Origin: Chamaesiphon sp. 341R_metabat_111 | GTDB taxonomy: Bacteria > Cyanobacteriota > Cyanobacteriia > Cyanobacteriales > Chamaesiphonaceae | Assembly: GCA_025351825.1 (NCBI GenBank) | Contig: JANXVE010000107.1 | Coordinates: forward strand, 1-42,834 | DNA length: 42,834 nucleotides | Direction: 5' to 3' | Part shown: positions 17,180-25,235 of the stretch, piece by piece | How the letters are laid out: each line of letters begins with the position of its first letter | How positions within the stretch are numbered: the stretch's first letter is position 1 | The notes under the pieces: generated by a model | Told to the model about the DNA's origin: nothing | The model's input: the letters and a program-made list of their open reading frames with translations, nothing else | The model's database searches: none | Position numbers and translations under genes: made by a program

Positions 17180-18259
17180 ATGTTAACTCCGACGATTTAT
17201 ATTGCAATTACCGACCACGGCTTCGGACATGCCGCGCGAACAGCTTCGATCGCCGGACACCTCCAAAAGCTTTTACCATCAGTGAAATTAATCATCGTGA
17301 CTACTGCACCTAGATGGTTATTAGAATGCTATATCGATGGTGATTTTGTTTATCGTCAACGGGGATTTGATGTGGGCGTAGTTCAGGCTGATAGTCTGAA
17401 AATGGATCTAGATGCGACATTGGCAAAATGGCAAAATATTATTACTAGAAAGGACGAAATTATTGCGGAGGAAGTAGCTTTTTGTAGAGAGAATAATGTC
17501 AGACTAGTATTTGCTGATGCACCACCACTAGCAACTGCAATTGCCAAAAAACTCGGTGTACCCTGCTGGATGTCGAGTAATTTTGGCTGGGACTTTATTT
17601 ACCAAGATTGGGGTACTAAATTCCAAGATATCACTAGCTGGATTGGTGATTGCTATGGACAGTGCGATCGGTTATTTCGGACACCATTACATGAATCAAT
17701 GGATCGATTTCCCGTAATTGAAGATGTGGGCTTAACTGGTGGCGATCCTAAATATTCACTAATCGAACTGAAGGTGAAGTTCAAGCTAATCCAACCCAAA
17801 GAACGGACAATTCTCCTCACATTTGGTGGCTTGAGTCTAGATGCTATTCCTTATCAAAATGTCAGCCAGTTTCCAGAGTATCAATTTATCACCCTCGATC
17901 GACACGCACCAGATTTACCCAATCTAGTTAAGGTTTTAGACAAGGCTTATCGTCCGGTTGATTTTATGCCATTGTGCGATCGAGTCGTGTCCAAACCAGG
18001 CTACTCAACCTATGCCGAAGCTCTGAAATTGCAAGTACCAATTGTTTCCCTCACTCGTGCTGGCTTTGCCGAATCAGAAATTATTCTCAATGGGATGCAA
18101 GACTATGGCTATCATCAGGTGATTAGCCCCGACCAATTTTTTAGCACTAGTTGGGACTTCTTGAACGAGTCATTGCAACCGCCTAGAGTCGATCGTCAGT
18201 TAAAGATTGATGGCAATCATTCAATTGCTAGTTCGATCGTTGAGTATCTGTCTCTCTAG
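17180..18259 (+). CDS. GT-B glycosyltransferase-like protein
   Basis: A 359-residue protein with the layout of a GT-B glycosyltransferase of the MurG/UDP-glycosyltransferase type. The N-terminal nucleotide-fold entry ITDHGFGHAARTASIAG is conserved in a group also related to the N-terminal half of L-arabinokinase. A second Rossmann-like domain begins near TILLTFGGLSLD (about 213-224), and the donor-binding region contains DRVVSKPGYSTYAEAL, comparable to the SKPGxxTxxE motif of that group. No membrane segments. Donor and acceptor are unknown. It starts 21 bp after the PLP enzyme and may share its transcript. Confidence 0.75.
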   Translation: MLTPTIYIAITDHGFGHAARTASIAGHLQKLLPSVKLIIVTTAPRWLLECYIDGDFVYRQRGFDVGVVQADSLKMDLDATLAKWQNIITRKDEIIAEEVAFCRENNVRLVFADAPPLATAIAKKLGVPCWMSSNFGWDFIYQDWGTKFQDITSWIGDCYGQCDRLFRTPLHESMDRFPVIEDVGLTGGDPKYSLIELKVKFKLIQPKERTILLTFGGLSLDAIPYQNVSQFPEYQFITLDRHAPDLPNLVKVLDKAYRPVDFMPLCDRVVSKPGYSTYAEALKLQVPIVSLTRAGFAESEIILNGMQDYGYHQVISPDQFFSTSWDFLNESLQPPRVDRQLKIDGNHSIASSIVEYLSL

Positions 18260-18297
18260 TATATTTCTTTTGGAAATGCACCGCAGAAGAGTTAATT

Positions 18298-18494
18298 CTC
18301 CTCGCGTCAGCCGGAGGCAGCAATTCCAAATTCAAACTTGTTCAGACAATTCGTAGGGACAGGTTTATGCTAATTTGACTCGATCTGCATCAATAAGTAT
18401 CAAACAAACCTGCCCAACCTCACCAGAAATGATCGATTATTTATCGAGAATTGGTAAAACATCTTAAATTTGGAATTGCTTCAGCGGGAGGAGT
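18298..18494. mobile_element. Palindromic non-coding element
   Basis: Outer arms contain a perfect 13-bp inverted match GCAATTCCAAATT (18320-18332) with AATTTGGAATTGC (18467-18479); both arms continue with CTCCTC-like sequence on the outside. Inner arms GGGACAGGTTT (18356-18366) and AAACCTGCCC (18404-18413) are nearly complementary. There is no open frame of note. The layout is that of a MITE or a REP-like insertion and occupies most of the gap between the convergent glycosyltransferase and phosphatase genes. Confidence 0.6.
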
Positions 18495-18508
18495 ATCAAA
18501 TTTTGATT

Positions 18509-19147
18509 CTAAGTTCCAGGTAAAGCGCGTAATCGATCGGTCAAATGCGATCGATCGGCCAGTACCTTTAGGAGTGGGCCATGTTTACCAAACTCGACAA
18601 TGCTGATACTCGCCACAGGCATCCCCAGGCGGTAGCGAAATCGGCCCGCATCGATACCTAGCAAGCTGCATAAGAGGATCCGAATTGTTGCTTTGTGGGA
18701 AACCAGCAAAACATTTCCGGTCGCGTGGTGCTGGCTAATTTCCTCGACTACGGCGAGGGCGCGAGCTGCAATTGTCATCGCGGATTCGCCGTCTGTGGGT
18801 GAGTTCCAGCCAGGATCTGCCAGCCACCGCAGATAATCATCATGATATTTCTCGTCAACTGTCGCCACATCATTACCCTCCCACTTGCCGTAGTTGATTT
18901 CTCGCAACCCCTCACGGATTTGCAGTTCCAGCTTAACCGCATTAGCTAAAGGCTCTGCTGTCAGGATGGCTCGTTCCATCGGGCTGCAATAAATGGCTTC
19001 CCAAGGAGTGCTGGCATAAGCTGTGGCAAATACCTCAGCCATTTCTTCCCCGTCGGCTGTCAAGCCTGGATCGATCGATCCACAAAATAGATTACCGCGA
19101 CTAGACGCAGTTTGGCCGTGGCGCAAAAAGTAGAGATTTAGAGTCAT
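18509..19147 (-). CDS. Histidine phosphatase family protein (phosphoglycerate mutase-like)
   Basis: A 212-residue member of the histidine phosphatase superfamily, branch 1. The phospho-acceptor motif is L-R-H-G-Q-T with His10, the second catalytic histidine is His151 (VSHKATI), and Glu83 (REINYG) is the likely general acid. YCSPMERA.TA is also typical. Size suits the small cofactor-dependent phosphatases (GpmB/CobC-like), whose substrates include sugar phosphates and cobalamin intermediates; the sequence does not decide. The start codon lies at the edge of a 107-bp tandem duplication (19144-19357), so its promoter region is duplicated. Confidence 0.88.
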   Translation of the reverse strand: MTLNLYFLRHGQTASSRGNLFCGSIDPGLTADGEEMAEVFATAYASTPWEAIYCSPMERAILTAEPLANAVKLELQIREGLREINYGKWEGNDVATVDEKYHDDYLRWLADPGWNSPTDGESAMTIAARALAVVEEISQHHATGNVLLVSHKATIRILLCSLLGIDAGRFRYRLGMPVASISIVEFGKHGPLLKVLADRSHLTDRLRALPGT

Positions 19148-19357
19148 AGCCAGTTAAGTGTGCCTATCGGCATCAGGATTTGCAAGATTTAAGGATGAAC
19201 AGGATGAGGGTGTTGGTGTGGATCGGATCCTCTGACCATTTTCGCATTAGTCATAGTTAGTTAAATGTGCCTATCGGCATCAGGATTTGCAAGATTTAAG
19301 GATGAACAGGATGAGGGTGTTGGTGTGGATCGGATCCTGTAGTTATCTTCGCATCAT
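19144..19357. repeat. Tandem duplication, period 107 bp
   Basis: Two head-to-tail copies (19144-19250 and 19251-19357). A 72-bp core is identical by eye (19160-19231 and 19267-19338). The first copy begins inside the start codon region of the histidine phosphatase gene. The core includes AGGATTTGCAAGATTTAAGG and TGAACAGGATG. Confidence 0.92.
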
Positions 19358-19413
19358 TCAAGTCATCTCGATGCCGACCGAGATTTGAGAATTTTCGACA
19401 CCCACTGATACAT

Positions 19414-19437
19414 TCATCCTGTTCAGCCTCAAATCCT
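19414..19437. repeat. Shortened inverted copy of the duplicated core
   Basis: TCATCCTGTTCA (19414-19425) and CAAATCCT (19430-19437) are the reverse complement of the two ends of the duplicated core motif, with about 13 bases missing between them. This gives three related copies within 300 bp. Confidence 0.6.
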
Positions 19438-19479
19438 CTAACTCCCGATCGAAACTCTGCTAATATTAGAATCATAGAG

Positions 19480-19556
19480 ACGTTAAAAGATTAGCGTGTC
19501 TACATGCTTCTTGGAATAATAAATTGCCAGGAGTGGGTCAAACCCCACTTTTTTTG
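19480..19556 (+). ncRNA. Candidate small RNA ahead of rimP
   Basis: A possible -10 box TAGAAT (19467-19472) is followed about 60 bases later by a hairpin AGTGGG-TCAAAC-CCCACT (about 19532-19549) and a run of seven T. That is the layout of a short terminated transcript or an attenuated leader. The rest of the 581-bp gap 19148-19728 holds repeats and no supported gene. No known RNA family is recognised. Evidence is weak. Confidence 0.3.
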
Positions 19557-19728
19557 TTGTTTACTCCTGTCCACGAGCACGATCTAGGTTCCGGCGATGT
19601 CCTCAACATCCGCGCAGTTGCATTTCGCTGGAAACCAATCGAGACGAGATTACAACTAGTTGCTACCTATCAGCGACTACCGATCTTCAACCACTACCCA
19701 TACTAGCCACTAGTTCTCTGCTACATCT

Positions 19729-20199
19729 ATGGCTCATCCCCTCATCCCCCAAATTACCGACATTGCCAATCCAATCGCCGCAGAATTGGGGCTAGAAGTA
19801 GTCGCAGTCGCCTTTCATACTCACGAACGTCCACCCTCACTGCGGATCGATATCCGCAACTCTACCGCAGATACTGGCTTACAAGACTGCGAACGCATGA
19901 GCCGCGCCCTAGAAGCTGCCCTAGATGCCACAGAGGCGATTCCCTTTGAATACGCACTAGAAGTTTCTAGTCCTGGTACGAGTCGAGAATTGACTACCGA
20001 TCGAGAGTTTAATGCATTTAGTGGCTTTGCAGTCCAAGTAACTGCCAAAGATTCCACCGATGGCAAACCTCAATGGCAAGGAAATCTCGTTCGTCGGGAT
20101 GAAACCACCATCTATCTGAACAAAAAAGGACGAATGATCGAAATTTCTAGAGAGCTGGTCGAGAAAGTTTCACTAGATGATTTAGATGCTGTCAGTTAA
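19729..20199 (+). CDS. rimP: Ribosome maturation factor RimP
   Basis: A 156-residue protein needed for maturation of the 30S ribosomal subunit. The N-terminal domain contains LGLEVVAVAFHTHERPPSLRI and CERMSRALEAALDA, and the family hallmark YALEVSSPGTSRELTTDREF follows at about 84-103. The C-terminal SH3-like domain is short but present (EISRELVEKVSLDDLDA). Length fits. It is the first gene of a rimP-nusA pair, with a 109-bp gap. In many bacteria these precede ylxR and infB; here they do not. Confidence 0.95.
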   Translation: MAHPLIPQITDIANPIAAELGLEVVAVAFHTHERPPSLRIDIRNSTADTGLQDCERMSRALEAALDATEAIPFEYALEVSSPGTSRELTTDREFNAFSGFAVQVTAKDSTDGKPQWQGNLVRRDETTIYLNKKGRMIEISRELVEKVSLDDLDAVS

Positions 20200-20308
20200 G
20201 AATTGATAACTCGATTTACCATTTTAATATTTTATTGTCTCTCCTCTCCGGTTAGTGAGCGTCCTGCACTGAGCGGAATCGAAGTGAGCCGAACTACCCC
20301 CCACATAT

Positions 20309-21586
20309 ATGGCAAAAGCTAAACAACCGAAAAGTAACGTCAGTCTGCCTCAATTGAGAGTGATGATTGATGAAATCAGTAAAGATCGTAACTTACCTAG
20401 TTCTGCCGTCCAGACAGCACTGCGAGAGGCCCTGCTCAAAGGATACGAACGCTATCGCAGATCTCAGCATTTAGACCAAATGCAGTTTGAAGAAGATCAT
20501 TTTGACAACTTCGATGTGTTTCTTAATCTCGATGAAGAAGCTTTTCAAGTTGTGGCGACTAAAACGATCGTCGAAGAAGTCACCGATGAAGATCGGGAGA
20601 TTTCATTAGCAGAAGTCAGAAATATTCTCCAGCAGGATGACTCCGAAGATTCCACTCAAATTGGTGATTCTGTCGTCTTAGATGTGACCCCCGAACGCGA
20701 AGATTTCGGTCGGATGGCAGCGATTCAAGCCAAACAAGTGCTTGCCCAAAAACTCCGCGATCAACAACGCAAAATTATTCAAGAAGAGTTCGAGCAATTT
20801 GAAGGTACAGCCTTAAACGGTAAAGTCCTCAGATTTGAACGTCAGTCCGTAATACTATCGGTAAATAGTAGCTTTGGACAGCCAGATGTCGAAGCAGAAC
20901 TACCCCAAAAAGAACAGCTTCCCAACGACAACTACCGAATTGGTCGCACCTTTAAAGTCTTCCTCAAAAAAGTTCGTGAAGGCTCCCAACGTGGCCCTCA
21001 ACTGCTAGTTTCTCGTGCCACCGCCGGATTAGTCGTCGAGCTGTTTGCCAACGAAGTCCCCGAAATCGAAGAAGAACTAGTCCGCATCGTCGCAGTCGCT
21101 CGTGAAGCCACCCCAACCTCCCGTCACGTCGGCCCCCGCACCAAAATCGCTGTAGATACCTTAGAGGGCGATGTAGACCCCGTAGGCGCGTGTATCGGCG
21201 CGCGTGGTGCCCGAATTCAAGTAGTAGTCGGTGAATTGCAAGGCGAGAAAATCGACGTAATTCGATGGTCGCCAGATCCGGCGACATATATCTCCAATGC
21301 TCTCAGTCCAGCCCGAATTGATGAAGTTCGACTAGTCAATCCCGAAGGTCGTCAGGCACACGTATTGGTACCTGTAGATCAGTTGAGTCTAGCCATCGGC
21401 AAGGAAGGTCAAAATGTCCGTCTAGCTGCCCGATTAACTGGTTGGAAAATCGACATCAAGGATGTTGATAAATACGATCCCGTTGCAGCAATGGCAGAAG
21501 TCGAATCTCAACGTCGTGACTCCGAATATCAGTCACATTATCAGCCCGATTATCAAGATGCTGGATACACTGGAGACAACTACTAG
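20309..21586 (+). CDS. nusA: Transcription termination/antitermination factor NusA
   Basis: A 425-residue NusA. The N-terminal RNA polymerase-binding domain spans about 1-140 (VQTALREALLKGYERYR, QVVATKTIVEEV). An S1 domain follows at about 155-225 (LNGKVLRFERQSVILSV), then two KH domains at about 250-385 (SRATAGLVVELFANEVPEI, DPVGACIGARGARIQVV, LAIGKEGQNVRLAARLTGW). The acidic AR repeats of enterobacterial NusA are absent, as usual in cyanobacteria. The C-terminal tail is rich in Tyr, Asp and Gln. The gene ends 2 bases before a heptamer repeat; no ylxR or infB follows on this strand. Confidence 0.97.
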   Translation: MAKAKQPKSNVSLPQLRVMIDEISKDRNLPSSAVQTALREALLKGYERYRRSQHLDQMQFEEDHFDNFDVFLNLDEEAFQVVATKTIVEEVTDEDREISLAEVRNILQQDDSEDSTQIGDSVVLDVTPEREDFGRMAAIQAKQVLAQKLRDQQRKIIQEEFEQFEGTALNGKVLRFERQSVILSVNSSFGQPDVEAELPQKEQLPNDNYRIGRTFKVFLKKVREGSQRGPQLLVSRATAGLVVELFANEVPEIEEELVRIVAVAREATPTSRHVGPRTKIAVDTLEGDVDPVGACIGARGARIQVVVGELQGEKIDVIRWSPDPATYISNALSPARIDEVRLVNPEGRQAHVLVPVDQLSLAIGKEGQNVRLAARLTGWKIDIKDVDKYDPVAAMAEVESQRRDSEYQSHYQPDYQDAGYTGDNY

Positions 21587-21588
21587 TT

Positions 21589-21658
21589 AGTCGATAGTCG
21601 ATAGTCGATAGTCGATCGTTATTAATTAGCCATAATTGTAGGGTGGGCACTGCCCACC
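21589..21658. repeat. AGTCGAT heptamer repeat and GGTGGGCA palindrome after nusA
   Basis: About four tandem AGTCGAT units (21589-21616) are followed by a perfect palindrome GGTGGGCA-C-TGCCCACC (21642-21658). The palindrome could end nusA transcription, but no T-run follows it. Confidence 0.8.
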
Positions 21659-21705
21659 AGCTAGGCTATGGAAGGTTCTGGTGTTTCTTTTACATTTGTG
21701 TTGAT

Positions 21706-21873
21706 ATGAATCACAATATCTCGATCGCAACATCTAGTGCAACACAATTCTTAGCCGCAGGGACAGATTATCAGCAAGTCAAAGCGGATGCCCAGAAAGC
21801 AGGAGAACCGTTTTTAATTGATTGGATGCCCGTTTTGACGGCAGATGTTCAGTTTTACTGGGTCAAGTTTTAG
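21706..21873 (+). CDS. Short hypothetical protein, uncertain
   Basis: A 55-residue open frame from the ATG at 21706. An upstream GTG at 21643 lies inside a palindrome and is unlikely to be used. The predicted protein has a helical middle (GTDYQQVKADAQKAGEP) and an aromatic end (DVQFYWVKF). I recognise no family. It lies 49 bp before a Uma2 gene in the same direction, where small accessory genes are common, but it could equally be a remnant or a chance frame. Confidence 0.35.
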   Translation: MNHNISIATSSATQFLAAGTDYQQVKADAQKAGEPFLIDWMPVLTADVQFYWVKF

Positions 21874-21922
21874 CGGTTAAAATAAAACTAATTCTGACTT
21901 AATTTGCAGTTAGCGACAGGTT

Positions 21923-22726
21923 ATGACTACACTACTTGCTCAGTCTCAGCAGATACCGCTTTCCATCACTTGGGAAAAGCTCCCCGCCGATTTTGTATTA
22001 CCCGACGAACCAGTGGAAAGTAACTTGCAACCCCTTCTGGCTGCTGCTCTGCGCGAATCTCTGGAGCTAGCTGGCTTAATCCTCGAATCTGTCATCATTG
22101 CCACCAATTTTGGCATCTGCGCTACTGTCGATCGAAAAACTGTCGTCAAAGCTCCTGATTGGGTATATATCCCTGCTGTGGATCCATTTCCCAATGGCGA
22201 AACTCGCCGCAGCTACACTCCTCGTGCAGAGGGAGACTTGCCCACTATTGTGATGGAGTTTATCTCAGCCACTGAGGGGGGCGAATATTCAGTAAATCCT
22301 CACTATCCCTATGGCAAATGGTACTTTTACGAGCAGATTTTAAAAGTCCCCACCTATGTAATTTTTCATCCTCAACTTCAAGTATTGGAAGTCTATCATC
22401 TGTTGGATGAGAAGTATCAATTAGCTGCTCCCGATGAGAATCAACGCTTTTGGATTGAATCCTTAGGCTTATTTTTGGGAACTTGGATTGGGGCGAAAGC
22501 TGATTACCAAGGTTGTTGGCTGCGATGGTGGAATCCATCGGGAGATTTGGTGCTCTGGGGTGGGGAATTGCTAGAACTGGAACGCCAGCAGGTGGCAGAA
22601 GAACGCCAACGAGCACAAGAGGAACGCCAGCGGGCGGAGCAAGCAGAAGAAAAAAATCTGCGGTTGGCAGAACGGCTCAGAACGATGGGAGTAGATCCAG
22701 ATGCAATGCGATCTATACTCTCCTAA
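21923..22726 (+). CDS. Uma2-family endonuclease-like protein with C-terminal coiled coil
   Basis: A 267-residue protein of the Uma2 (DUF820) family, which has a PD-(D/E)xK restriction-endonuclease fold and is strongly expanded in cyanobacteria. Visible landmarks are KAPDWVYIP with the conserved Asp, TIVMEFIS with the conserved Glu, and GKWYFYEQILKVPTYVIF. After about residue 220 an Arg/Glu/Gln-rich repeat (ELERQQVAEERQRAQEER and onward) predicts a coiled coil of about 30 residues, ending in LRTMGVDPDAMR. Biological role is unknown; genes of this family are often tied to mobile or accessory regions. It sits where ylxR-infB would be expected after nusA. Confidence 0.85.
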   Translation: MTTLLAQSQQIPLSITWEKLPADFVLPDEPVESNLQPLLAAALRESLELAGLILESVIIATNFGICATVDRKTVVKAPDWVYIPAVDPFPNGETRRSYTPRAEGDLPTIVMEFISATEGGEYSVNPHYPYGKWYFYEQILKVPTYVIFHPQLQVLEVYHLLDEKYQLAAPDENQRFWIESLGLFLGTWIGAKADYQGCWLRWWNPSGDLVLWGGELLELERQQVAEERQRAQEERQRAEQAEEKNLRLAERLRTMGVDPDAMRSILS

Positions 22727-22931
22727 CGCTGCGAGAGTGTGGATTGCTCTGACTGCGCCAGTGAATATCGCCAGCAGTTCTCGATCTCCACAAGAATTAT
22801 TACAGCTCTGACCCGATCGTCTCGATCGACTTAAAATAGCAAGTGATGGCAATTGGCAACTAGCAGCCATCAACAGTCCCCAACCCGCAAGTTGGGTTCA
22901 TAGCTATACAATCAATTTATATTTAATCTCG

Positions 22932-24416
22932 ATGGGAAAACCAACAGGCTTTATCGAATACCTGCGCGAAGTCGAAGGCGAAATTTCACCAGTAGATCGC
23001 ATCCAGAACTGGGATGAGTTTCACCTGCCTCTGCCCGACCAAACTCTCCGCAATCAAGGAGCTAGGTGTATGGATTGCGGTACCCCATTTTGCCATACGG
23101 GCAGCATGGTTGCAGGCATGGCGAGTGGCTGTCCGATCGGCAACCTAATTCCTGAATGGAACGATCTGGTGTATCGTGGACTCTGGCGCGAAGCCCTGGA
23201 TAGACTACATAAAACTAATAATTTTCCTGAATTCACGGGTAGAGTTTGCCCTGCACCCTGCGAGGGATCTTGCGTCTTGGGCATCCACAAGTCCGCTGTG
23301 ACGATCAAAAGCATCGAACACTCGATCGTCGATAAAGGCTGGGAAGAGGGCTGGATCGTCCCCCAACCACCCGCAAAACGCACGGGTAAGAAAATTGCGA
23401 TCGTGGGATCTGGCCCTGCTGGACTTTGTGCCGCAGCCCAACTAAATCAGGCTGGACACTGGGTGACAGTATTGGAGCGCGCCGATAGACCAGGTGGACT
23501 GCTGATGTACGGCATTCCCAACATGAAGCTAGAAAAGGAACAAGTCGTCCTCCGCCGGATCGAATTGCTCAAAGCTGAAGGGATTACCTTCACCTGCAAT
23601 GTCGAAGTTGGCAAGGATCTCTCCACCGCCGATCTGTTGAAAGATTACGATGCCGTCGTCCTCTGCACTGGCGCAACGAAACCACGGGATTTATCGATCG
23701 AAGGTCGCGATCTTCACGGCATCCACTTCGCAATGGATTTTCTCACCGCCAATACCCAAGCCGTCCTAGATGGCAAAGAAAACGCTAAATTCATCTCCGC
23801 CGCAGGTAAAGATGTCATCATCATCGGTGGTGGTGATACGGGTACAGATTGTGTCGGCACCTCGATCCGTCACAGTTGCAATAGTGTCGAGCAACTGGAA
23901 ATCATGCCCACACCACCACTCAAACGCGCTGCCGATAATCCTTGGCCCGAATGGCCGAAAGTCTACAAAATGGACTATGGGCAAGAAGAAGCTGCTGCTA
24001 AATTTGGAGCCGATCCTCGCGCCTACCTGACTACTGCGACTAAATTTGAGGGTGATGAAGATGGCAATGTTACTGCTGTTCATACGGTGCAAGTTCAGTG
24101 GGAACGCAACGAACAGGGACAATTTGCCCTCAAGCATGTGCCTGGAACTGAAAAGGTCAATCCGGCGCAGTTGGTACTACTCGCAATGGGCTTCCTTGGC
24201 CCCGAACAGCCGTTATTGACCGCTCTCGGCATTGAGTGCAATCATCGCAGCAACATTCAAGCCGAACACGAGCAGTACACCACTAATATTCCTGGGGTCT
24301 TTGCCGCTGGCGATTGTCGTCGCGGTCAAAGTCTGGTGGTCTGGGCAGTCAATGAAGGTCGCGGTGTTGCCCGTGAGTGCGATCTATTTTTGATGGGGAG
24401 TACCGATCTGCCATAG
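22932..24416 (+). CDS. gltD: Glutamate synthase small (beta) subunit
   Basis: A 494-residue GltD-type subunit. It passes electrons from NADPH through FAD and iron-sulfur clusters to the large subunit, which makes glutamate from glutamine and 2-oxoglutarate. Cluster cysteines occur in [10 protein letters not shown] (46, 49, 54), GCPIG and [10 protein letters not shown] (106, 110, 114). FAD binds at [12 protein letters not shown] (about 157-168) and NADPH at [11 protein letters not shown] near 300. The C-terminal [18 protein letters not shown] is complete. No gltB is adjacent. An NtcA-type GTA-N8-TAC site is not evident in the 205-bp upstream gap. Confidence 0.96.
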   Translation: MGKPTGFIEYLREVEGEISPVDRIQNWDEFHLPLPDQTLRNQGARCMDCGTPFCHTGSMVAGMASGCPIGNLIPEWNDLVYRGLWREALDRLHKTNNFPEFTGRVCPAPCEGSCVLGIHKSAVTIKSIEHSIVDKGWEEGWIVPQPPAKRTGKKIAIVGSGPAGLCAAAQLNQAGHWVTVLERADRPGGLLMYGIPNMKLEKEQVVLRRIELLKAEGITFTCNVEVGKDLSTADLLKDYDAVVLCTGATKPRDLSIEGRDLHGIHFAMDFLTANTQAVLDGKENAKFISAAGKDVIIIGGGDTGTDCVGTSIRHSCNSVEQLEIMPTPPLKRAADNPWPEWPKVYKMDYGQEEAAAKFGADPRAYLTTATKFEGDEDGNVTAVHTVQVQWERNEQGQFALKHVPGTEKVNPAQLVLLAMGFLGPEQPLLTALGIECNHRSNIQAEHEQYTTNIPGVFAAGDCRRGQSLVVWAVNEGRGVARECDLFLMGSTDLP

Positions 24417-24420
24417 ATAT

Positions 24421-24520
24421 TGGTGCTATCAAAAACCCGACTTTCTAGAAAAGCGGCTCGCGCTCGTCGGGTTTCCCGACGGTTTAGCGAGACAAGACAG
24501 TCGGGTTTTTGATAGCACTA
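24421..24520. mobile_element. Nested palindromic element / terminator after gltD
   Basis: Outer arms of 22 bp (24421-24442 and 24499-24520) match at 21 of 22 positions (core GCTATCAAAAACCCGACT). Inside is a second perfect hairpin CGTCGGG-TTT-CCCGACG (24465-24481). The element begins 4 bp after the gltD stop, so it may act as a terminator. Its AAACCCGACTTT core recurs at 40456-40488. Confidence 0.75.
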
Positions 24521-24561
24521 AAGATTAGAGATCGATAAATCAATACATTGAGGTAAATATC

Positions 24562-24768
24562 ATGGAATCACTGCAAACTGTTTATAGTAATCTCGAACAG
24601 ATCGATCGAGTCGATCCAACGACTAGTGCTATCTACCGTCAATCAGCACAGGAAGTATTAGCCGATCCTGAAATTAGTTTAGAATGGCGCAAAGCCATAT
24701 CCGACAGGCTCAACCGAGTCAACCACGAACTAACTGTTCATGCTCATGTTGATGATGACAGCTATTAA
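24562..24768 (+). CDS. Small hypothetical protein
   Basis: A 68-residue, acidic and probably helical protein from an ATG preceded by TTGAGGTAAATATC, a plausible ribosome binding site. The pattern YRQSAQEVLADPEISLEWRKAISDRLNRVNHELTV looks like a folded small protein rather than a chance frame. No membrane segment or metal motif. I do not recognise the family. Its stop codon abuts a TTGATAG heptamer repeat. It lies between gltD and the inverted ylxR gene. Confidence 0.6.
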   Translation: MESLQTVYSNLEQIDRVDPTTSAIYRQSAQEVLADPEISLEWRKAISDRLNRVNHELTVHAHVDDDSY

Positions 24769-24797
24769 TTGATAGTTGATAGTTGATAGTTGATAGC
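24767..24797. repeat. Heptamer repeat TGATAGT
   Basis: About four tandem units of TTGATAG start at the stop codon of the small protein gene at 24562. The same unit appears at 32756-32784. Confidence 0.8.
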
Positions 24798-24837
24798 TAG
24801 GGTTTTAGAATGGGGATTTAGATCTCTTGTTTTTTAA

Positions 24838-24868
24838 GCCCAAAGCCTAAAGCCTAAAGCCCAAAGCC
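24838..24868. repeat. Heptamer repeat CCTAAAG overlapping the ylxR 3' end
   Basis: Four copies of CCTAAAG/CCCAAAG. Read on the minus strand they encode the last residues A-L-G-F-R-L and the TAG stop of ylxR. The same unit lies at 13094-13139. Confidence 0.85.
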
Positions 24869-25101
24869 TGATAAATTTCTTGAGAAACTTGAGATTTCAG
24901 AGATTTGCCCAAGCGGTTTTTTTTCTGTGCTAATTGTAAACATTCAGTAGTTGGACAGAGATAAACCGAACGTCCTTGGCGGAAAGTATCGTCAGAATCG
25001 ATCTCAATTCGATCGGACGGGTGGCATTTTACCACCCGCCAAAATTCACTTCTGAGTGCAACCTTTCGACAACTTACACACCGACGAAAATCTTTAGTCA
25101 T
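24847..25101 (-). CDS. ylxR: YlxR family (DUF448) RNA-binding protein
   Basis: An 84-residue YlxR protein. The core is unmistakable for the cyanobacterial form: FRRCVSCRKVALRSEFWRVV with the Cys pair 8 and 11, GRSVYLCPTTECLQLA, and KKNRLGKSLK. YlxR is a small nucleic-acid-binding or regulatory protein usually encoded between nusA and infB. Here it is on the opposite strand about 3.3 kb downstream of nusA, with Uma2 and gltD between. The ATG at 25101 is preferred over an upstream TTG at 25122 because GAGGGAAAC lies directly before it. The final six residues and stop codon are encoded by a heptamer repeat. Confidence 0.88.
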   Translation of the reverse strand: MTKDFRRCVSCRKVALRSEFWRVVKCHPSDRIEIDSDDTFRQGRSVYLCPTTECLQLAQKKNRLGKSLKSQVSQEIYQALGFRL

Positions 25102-25235
25102 GTTTCCCTCATTAGCAGCCAAATATTTTAACTCTATTCCACTATCTTAGGCGACTTCAGATGGCTTAGTAACGGTGTATCGTCATGATAGAGACAATGC
25201 TCATCCTACGACTATTCACTATTCACTATTAACTA

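Noticed and set aside
19524-19706. A 60-codon frame upstream of rimP
   Set aside because: It starts at TTG inside a hairpin with a T-run terminator and its composition looks like chance translation.
22260-22616. A 118-codon frame opposite the Uma2 gene
   Set aside because: Antisense shadow; the plus strand carries the conserved Uma2 motifs.
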